Shown here piece after piece: positions 21,021 to 25,345 of a stretch of 25,345 nucleotides of DNA (the first letter of the stretch is position 1; each line of letters starts with the position of its first letter). This DNA is from an uncultured Eubacteriales bacterium (lineage in GTDB: Bacteria; Bacillota; Clostridia; Lachnospirales; Anaerotignaceae), in contig CAKQPE010000023.1 of the NCBI GenBank assembly GCA_934256695.1, positions 1-25,345 of the forward strand, in the 5' to 3' direction. The notes beneath the pieces are model-generated. The model made no database searches and was not told where the DNA came from. It saw only the letters and a program-made list of their open reading frames with translations. The position numbers and the translations under genes were made by a program.

Positions 21021-21586
21021 AACCGCTTCCCCCTAAAAATTAGTATGTCTCAATAAAAAAATATATTAATAAAATCCAACATTTGTGTATTAAAAAACAT
21101 GCATTCAGTATAACATACTTCCACATATAAATACAGTATTTTTTTTACTGTTTTTTTAATTTAAATCCAAATTGGTTAAATTTTACAATTAACAAGCTGT
21201 AAATTTACGTTGTTTTATTACGATAAATTTTATAAACAGTAGTTTTTTGACTTTTTGTAGTTGATTTTTCATATATTTCATACCAAAATATACATTTTAA
21301 ATGAATTAATACTACTAATTTTTAAAAAACAGCAAAAATTATACGATATAGCCGAACAGTTATATTTTTTCTTATTGGTCTGACCTTTTACATATGGTAC
21401 CAAAATCAAAGCACATATTTTTCATAATAACTATTCTTTTAAAATTTAAACCGATTAAAATATATACCGCAAAATATTGCAAAAATTTATTAATAACCGG
21501 CATATTATTTTACTATGAAAATTTGGTTTTAAAAATATCTTTTAATGCATTTGATTTAATGTTACAATATCTTTGAGGTGATAAAA
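21021..21586. other. AT-rich divergent region between rpiR and purE
   Basis: This 560-base gap must hold promoters for both rpiR (minus) and purE (plus). A minus-strand TATACT lies near 21108-21113 with a poor -35. TACAAT at 21563-21568 is too close to the purE ribosome site to be convincing. I found no purine riboswitch, no hairpin of note and no gene. Confidence 0.4.
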
Positions 21587-22108
21587 ATGAAACCATTGGT
21601 AGGCATTATAATGGGCAGCGATTCCGACCTTCCCGTAATGAGCGAGGCGGCAAAACTGCTTGATAAACTGGAAATACCTTATGAACTTACAGTTATTTCC
21701 GCACACAGAACACCTGACAGAATGTACGAGTATGCACATAAGGCACACGAAAACGGCATAAAAGTAATTATAGCCGGTGCCGGCGGAGCAGCACATCTTC
21801 CCGGCATGACGGCAGCAATGACAAGCATACCCGTTATAGGTGTACCCGTAAAGACATCTACTTTAAGCGGTGTAGACTCACTATATTCTATCTGCCAGAT
21901 GCCGCCGGGAATACCTGTTGCAACCGTTGCCATAAACGGCGCACAGAATGCAGGCATACTTGCGGCACAGATACTCGGTTCTTTTGACGAAGAAATTTAC
22001 AAAAAGGTTCAGGACTTTAAAAAAGGTCTTGAAGAAACGGTTCTTAAAAAAGCAGAAAAATTAGAAGATATAAAATATTCCGCTTACCTTGAAAGCATGA
22101 AAAAATGA
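21587..22108 (+). CDS. purE: 5-(carboxyamino)imidazole ribonucleotide mutase (class I PurE)
   Basis: PurE converts N5-CAIR to CAIR in purine synthesis. The 173-aa length and motifs fit class I: MGSDSDLPVM near the start (Ser/Asp substrate loop), ISAHRTPDRMYEYA with the catalytic His, GAGGAAHLPGM, the loop GVPVKTSTLSGVDSLYSICQMPPGIPVATVAI (about 83-114), and NAGILAAQIL. The start is the ATG at 21587, 6 bases after GAGGTG; the GTG within that site is not used. It stands alone with a terminator directly after, whereas purE commonly leads a purine gene cluster. One of two plus-strand genes in the window. Confidence 0.96.
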   Translation: MKPLVGIIMGSDSDLPVMSEAAKLLDKLEIPYELTVISAHRTPDRMYEYAHKAHENGIKVIIAGAGGAAHLPGMTAAMTSIPVIGVPVKTSTLSGVDSLYSICQMPPGIPVATVAINGAQNAGILAAQILGSFDEEIYKKVQDFKKGLEETVLKKAEKLEDIKYSAYLESMKK

Positions 22109-22115
22109 AATTATT

Positions 22116-22143
22116 AAACCCATGGACTACGTTCATGGGTTTT
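22116..22143 (+). terminator. purE terminator
   Basis: AAACCCATG (22116-22124) pairs with CATGGGTTT (22134-22142) and is followed by TAGTTGTTTTAT. It begins 7 bases after the stop. The CCCATG/CATGGG core is like those at 456-483 and 10076-10104. Confidence 0.8.
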
Positions 22144-22170
22144 AGTTGTTTTATATATTAAGTTTTGCCA

Positions 22171-22323
22171 TTTTCCGCTTTAAGCCTTCTCCCGGGAGAA
22201 GGTGCTGAGCCGTAGGCGAAGCGGATGAGGGCTAATCAGAATAATTTTCAAAAAAACATATGTTATAATTAATACAATATCCCTCATCCGTCACTATCGT
22301 GACACCTTACCCCAAGGGAAGGC
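22171..22323. repeat. MITE-like composite repeat, copy A
   Basis: A left module (22183-22230) starts GCCTTCTCCCGGGAGAAGG and ends GGATGAGGG. An AT-rich core of about 50 bases with CATATGTTATAATTAATAC follows. An inverted right module (22281-22323) starts CCCTCATCCGTCAC and ends CCAAGGGAAGGC. The ends are thus inverted repeats around a unique core. The sequence 22171-22293 recurs at 25222-25345 with few differences, core included. No coding capacity and no clear target-site duplication seen. Confidence 0.75.
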
Positions 22324-22422
22324 GAAAAGACCGCCGTTTTTCTTTATTACTCAATCATTTTACCAAAAGTCAAATCATAACTATTCTAAAATCTGCAAAA
22401 ATCCTTCTCACTTGCCGCTTCA

Positions 22423-22445
22423 TGCCTTCCCCCAAGGGAAGGCTT
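22423..22445. repeat. Partial palindromic module
   Basis: GCCTTCC CCCAA GGGAAGGC is the terminal hairpin of the GGATGAGGG-type module without the rest. The remainder of 22324-22471 is AT-rich with no gene. Confidence 0.55.
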
Positions 22446-22471
22446 TATTACTACACTTTCCACCATAAAAA

Positions 22472-22493
22472 AGGGACCCCTTTCGGAGTCCCT
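22472..22493 (-). terminator. Terminator of the surface protein gene
   Basis: AGGGACCCC TTTC GGAGTCCCT forms a 9-bp stem with one mismatch; on the minus strand it is followed by TTTTTTATGG. It lies 53 bases after the stop at 22547. Confidence 0.82.
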
Positions 22494-22546
22494 AATTTAA
22501 TAGCGGATTATTGTGTTACTGTATTCAAACTATTATTAGATTATAA

Positions 22547-24823
22547 TTAGTTTAATGTAGCTGTCTTTGTAGCGTCATCCCATTTGATCTTGTCATCGTT
22601 AAGACCAAGAGCGTAGCCCATGTCTCTGAGAGGAATGAATGCTCTGCTGTCAGTGATTTCGCACTTAGCCTGCATTGCTACGTTAACGCCGTTGATTACC
22701 ATTACGTTAGAACCAACTGTCATGTTGATTACACGGCTACCAAATGTGATTGTAACTGTCTTTGTAGCGTCGTCCCATCTTACGATAGCTGAGCCGGAAA
22801 GAGCTTCTGTTACGGCACGAACTGGAAGCATTGTGTAACCGTTAGAGATGTAAGCAGGAACGTCAAGAGCGATAGCCTTGTCGTTAGCGTACATTTCGTT
22901 GCCACCGATTGTAACTTTAAGTGTTGTTGTGAATGTAGAATCATCCTGGTCACGGCCTGCTGTTACTACGTTTACGTAATCTTTAACTACTGTTACGTTT
23001 CTTGAATCGAAGAATGGTGTCTTATCATAATCGTCACCATCTTTGATGCTGTTCTGGAAGATAGCATCTGACTTATCATCGCCATCTACATCAAAGCTGT
23101 CACCATCCCATACAGCTGTATCTACAGTCTTGTCATCTTTCTTCTGAGAATCTGACCATGTATCTGTAGCTGTTAATTTAAGTGCATAAGAACCTGCTGG
23201 AATTGTTCTGTCCATAAGAAGTTCGCAGTTTGTGATCTTGATAACTGCAGGAGTCTTAGCTGATTCGCTCTTAATCTTGATCTTGATTACGCCGCCGTCA
23301 ACTTTAACTGTATCAATCTTAAGGTCGCCTGATACAACTTCTACTGTTGGGTCATCATCGAATTCAAGGTTTTCAACTTTAACACCAAGTGTCTTGTCTT
23401 TGCCAAGTACACCTGCTTCAGCTTCTGTGATTGTGATATCACCGATAGCTGTGTGTCTGTAGTCGATGATAGCGTCTGTTGAAACAGCTTCAACTGTTAC
23501 AGGAGCAACTGCTGTACCGATAACTGCTGTGATGTCTTCATCTACGCCTTTACCTGTGATAGTAGCTGTGATGTCGCCTGTGAATGATGGAGCGATTGAA
23601 AGCTGGAATTTGAATTTAACTTTTGCTGTATCTGTTCCCTTTGTCTGCCAATCTTTGAATGTAAGTTCATTGCCATCATTGTTGATTTCGAACTTACCTG
23701 TCTGAGCCTTAACACCACTATTAGTCTCACCGCTGAACTGACCGTTAGCATCGCTGATTTCTACACCAAGAACTCTAACGCCTTCTGGGAATACGATCTT
23801 TGATTTTCTGTTTGTTAACCAAGAAGCTGTTACTGATTCTTCCATTGTTACCTGGAGTGAATCCTGATCTGGATCCATAGAACCTGAGTAGAATACTGGA
23901 AGAGTCTTGTCTTCAGCTTCCCATGTTACGCCGTATGTTACAGCTGTAGCAACTTCAAGAGTTGTCTTGTCAACGCCTGCACCAGAAACTGTCATTTCGC
24001 AGATATCGCCAGCGTCTACTTCATCTTCATCATATTTTACTTCAGGTGTGATTGTGATTGTCTTAGCAGCTGATGTCTTTACATCTGTGATTTCAATTTC
24101 AGCATCTTCATCTTTAAGTGTGATGTCACCGATAGTAACAGAACCTTCTGGATATACAGAAATGTTATCTTTTGTTAAGCTCTTGTATGACCAGTCGCTT
24201 GAAAGTTTAAGTTTAAGTGTACCTTTTTCAATAGCACCAGCAGAAGCTTCTTTGATTACAATGCTCTTAAGCTGAGCACCATTTTCAGGAACGTCTTTCT
24301 TCTTTTCTACTGTAACTGTAGCAGAGCTGTCAGCTACTGTAGCGAATTTGTAAGTACCTGCTGAAACTACAGAATCCATAGGATCGATTGTTACTGTAGC
24401 ATCGCCGTTTGTTTTAAGCTTTGTAAGCATTGGTACAGAGATATATGCATCATCAGTACCCTTAGCTGGTTCAACTCCACCCTCAACGATAATGCTCTTT
24501 GATGAAAGCTTTGTAATCTTAATGTCTTTCATGCCTTTGATGCCGCTTTTAAGAGCACCAGTAATAGCATCATCTGTCCATTCAGCGTTTGTTAAGTCAA
24601 GCTGGAAAGCCTGTTTTGATGTAGCATCTTCTTTTGCTATATCATTTAAATCTTTTTCATACATTTTGAGTACAGGTACGCTTGATGTAATTTTTGCAAC
24701 TTCTTTATCTTCTTCACCTGTAACAACGTTTGACATACGGTTTGTTGTAGAAGCAAATGCTGACATAGGGATCATACCTACAGTCATAACACCTGCTAAC
24801 AATAAAGCAACTTTCTTCTTCAT
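22547..24823 (-). CDS. Large secreted surface protein with CuAO-N-like C-terminal repeats
   Basis: This 758-aa protein has a signal peptide (1-24, ending SAFA). The C-terminus (about 635-758) carries two copper-amine-oxidase-N1-like units, with LPVRAVTEALSG then VRWDDATKTVTI, and FIPLRDMGYALG then IKWDDATKTATL. Such domains occur in clostridial surface proteins and may bind the wall; copper binding is not implied. The middle is beta-rich and acidic. Two similar modules are visible: about 187-285 (IVIKEASAGAIEKGTLKLKL) and about 461-552 (ITITEAEAGVLGKDKTLGVKV). No SLH domain or LPXTG was seen. Uniform codon choice, a consensus promoter, a stem in the leader and a strong AGGGAGGA site suggest high expression, as for an S-layer-like protein; that role is inference. 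Confidence 0.85.
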   Translation of the reverse strand: MKKKVALLLAGVMTVGMIPMSAFASTTNRMSNVVTGEEDKEVAKITSSVPVLKMYEKDLNDIAKEDATSKQAFQLDLTNAEWTDDAITGALKSGIKGMKDIKITKLSSKSIIVEGGVEPAKGTDDAYISVPMLTKLKTNGDATVTIDPMDSVVSAGTYKFATVADSSATVTVEKKKDVPENGAQLKSIVIKEASAGAIEKGTLKLKLSSDWSYKSLTKDNISVYPEGSVTIGDITLKDEDAEIEITDVKTSAAKTITITPEVKYDEDEVDAGDICEMTVSGAGVDKTTLEVATAVTYGVTWEAEDKTLPVFYSGSMDPDQDSLQVTMEESVTASWLTNRKSKIVFPEGVRVLGVEISDANGQFSGETNSGVKAQTGKFEINNDGNELTFKDWQTKGTDTAKVKFKFQLSIAPSFTGDITATITGKGVDEDITAVIGTAVAPVTVEAVSTDAIIDYRHTAIGDITITEAEAGVLGKDKTLGVKVENLEFDDDPTVEVVSGDLKIDTVKVDGGVIKIKIKSESAKTPAVIKITNCELLMDRTIPAGSYALKLTATDTWSDSQKKDDKTVDTAVWDGDSFDVDGDDKSDAIFQNSIKDGDDYDKTPFFDSRNVTVVKDYVNVVTAGRDQDDSTFTTTLKVTIGGNEMYANDKAIALDVPAYISNGYTMLPVRAVTEALSGSAIVRWDDATKTVTITFGSRVINMTVGSNVMVINGVNVAMQAKCEITDSRAFIPLRDMGYALGLNDDKIKWDDATKTATLN

Positions 24824-24871
24824 GTTGTTTGTGTCCTCCCTTTAAAAAATAAAAATTTGTTTTTTCAATCT

Positions 24872-24908
24872 GTTTGTGAAAGCCCGCTATCACTTTCAAC
24901 TTACAAAC
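24872..24908 (-). promoter_or_regulatory. 5'-leader hairpin of the surface protein mRNA
   Basis: GTTTGT/ACAAAC at the ends (24872-24877, 24903-24908) and GAAAG/CTTTC inside form a stem that would sit at the very 5' end of the transcript, just after the promoter at 24912-24940. Such 5' stems protect abundant mRNAs from decay; that function is inferred. Confidence 0.5.
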
Positions 24909-24911
24909 TGA

Positions 24912-24940
24912 ATTATAGCATTGCAAAAAAGCAACGTCAA
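24912..24940 (-). promoter_or_regulatory. Strong sigma-A promoter of the surface protein gene
   Basis: On the minus strand -35 TTGACG (24935-24940) and -10 TATAAT (24912-24917) with exactly 17 bases between them. The leader is about 80 bases. Confidence 0.85.
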
Positions 24941-25147
24941 TAATTTAGCCCAAAGTGTAATCTTACTGTAATATTCGTAATATTCGTAACAAAGAAACCT
25001 CCGCCAGTCCACATCACGCATACAAAAGCACACCCCGAACAAACATCGACTTACTCTTAGGCAAAGCCTAATATATTATATACCAAAACACCCCATATTT
25101 CAATAAAAATGTTGCCGGTTTCTTCCTTAACCATTTGCCGCCTTAAA
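24941..25147. other. Non-coding stretch upstream of the surface protein
   Basis: No gene seen. TAATATTCG occurs twice in tandem near 24971-24988. A perfect 6-bp hairpin TTAGGC AAA GCCTAA is at 25057-25071, followed by TATATTATATACC. Neither has an evident function. Confidence 0.45.
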
Positions 25148-25189
25148 GCCTTCTCCTGGGAGAAGGTGTCCCGAAGGGACGGATGAGGG
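25148..25189. repeat. GGATGAGGG-type palindromic module
   Basis: GCCTTCTCC TG GGAGAAGG, then GTCCC GAA GGGAC, then GGATGAGGGC. The variable slot is GTCCC/GGGAC here. Same orientation as the module at 25236-25283. Confidence 0.72.
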
Positions 25190-25221
25190 CTTATTTTCTC
25201 AAACCCTGCTTTACCTTTCCC

Positions 25222-25345
25222 ATTTGCCGCTCTAAGCCTTCTCTTGGGAGAAGGTGCTGAGTCGTAGGCGAGCCGGATGAGGGCTAATCAGAATAATTCC
25301 CAAAAAAACATATGTTATAATTAATACAATATCCCTCATCTGTCA
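25222..25345. repeat. MITE-like composite repeat, copy B (runs off the window)
   Basis: This matches 22171-22293 across the left module, the AT-rich core and the first bases of the right module. Differences are few, for example CCCGGG versus CTTGGG in the first loop and TTTTC versus TTCCC in the core. The right module is cut by the window end after CCCTCATCTGTCA. Confidence 0.78.

Noticed and set aside
20454..21056. 200-codon plus-strand frame opposite rpiR
   Set aside because: The minus-strand RpiR protein has full HTH and SIS domains; the antisense frame has no recognisable domain or start signal.
23907..24275. 122-codon plus-strand frame inside the surface protein gene
   Set aside because: Serine/valine-rich antisense shadow caused by the codon bias of the minus-strand gene; no ribosome site.
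22171..25345. Composite transposon around the surface protein gene
   Set aside because: Direct repeats bracket the gene, but no transposase or target-site duplication was seen, and similar modules occur all over the window.

Overview
The window looks like a piece of a low-GC chromosome from an anaerobic Clostridia-type Firmicute, probably a gut lineage close to Lachnospirales; the species cannot be named from sequence alone. Reasons: strong AGGAGG ribosome sites, several TTG starts, a one-carbon set with separate FchA and FolD, an ECF folate transporter subunit, a secreted protein with copper-amine-oxidase-N-like repeats, and many short palindromic repeats between genes. No rRNA, tRNA, transposase, integrase or CRISPR array was seen. 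All clear protein genes but two (a NifX-like gene and purE) lie on the minus strand.

Layout. 1-497: repeats and a terminator. 498-2372: L,D-transpeptidase and a HAD-IIA phosphatase. 2512-4937: polar amino acid ABC importer (binding lipoprotein, permease, ATPase) with its own sigma-A promoter. 5145-5468: small NifX-like protein (+). 5952-8083: GNAT/Eis-like acetyltransferase and DUF2156 protein as a pair. 8571-9830: CbbX/SpoVK-like AAA+ ATPase with a Fur-box-like leader site. 10135-15872: one-carbon block, in transcription order panB, fhs, folD, folT, two small membrane proteins, fchA. 16745-21020: an acid-sugar operon rpiR - class II aldolase - 3-hydroxyisobutyrate-dehydrogenase-type oxidoreductase - DUF1537 kinase. 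21587-22108: purE (+). 22547-24823: large secreted CuAO-N-like surface protein with a textbook promoter.

How the genes work together. Fhs makes 10-formyl-THF, FchA interconverts it with methenyl-THF, and FolD interconverts methenyl- and methylene-THF. The FolD here has lost two residues linked to cyclohydrolase activity, which fits the separate FchA. FolT would import folate, and PanB uses methylene-THF. The acid-sugar operon suggests oxidation, phosphorylation and aldol cleavage of an unknown sugar acid under an RpiR/SIS regulator.

The most unusual signal is non-coding. Two families of modular hairpin repeats fill the gaps. One family starts at, or a few bases after, stop codons in the sense direction. 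It runs from AAGACC through a variable hairpin, a chain of small triloop hairpins and a conserved AAAACTTT-type flank to a terminator hairpin. Stem sequences differ between copies but stay paired, with one clear C-G / G.U / U-A series. I regard this 3'-UTR element family as the best candidate for something undescribed.
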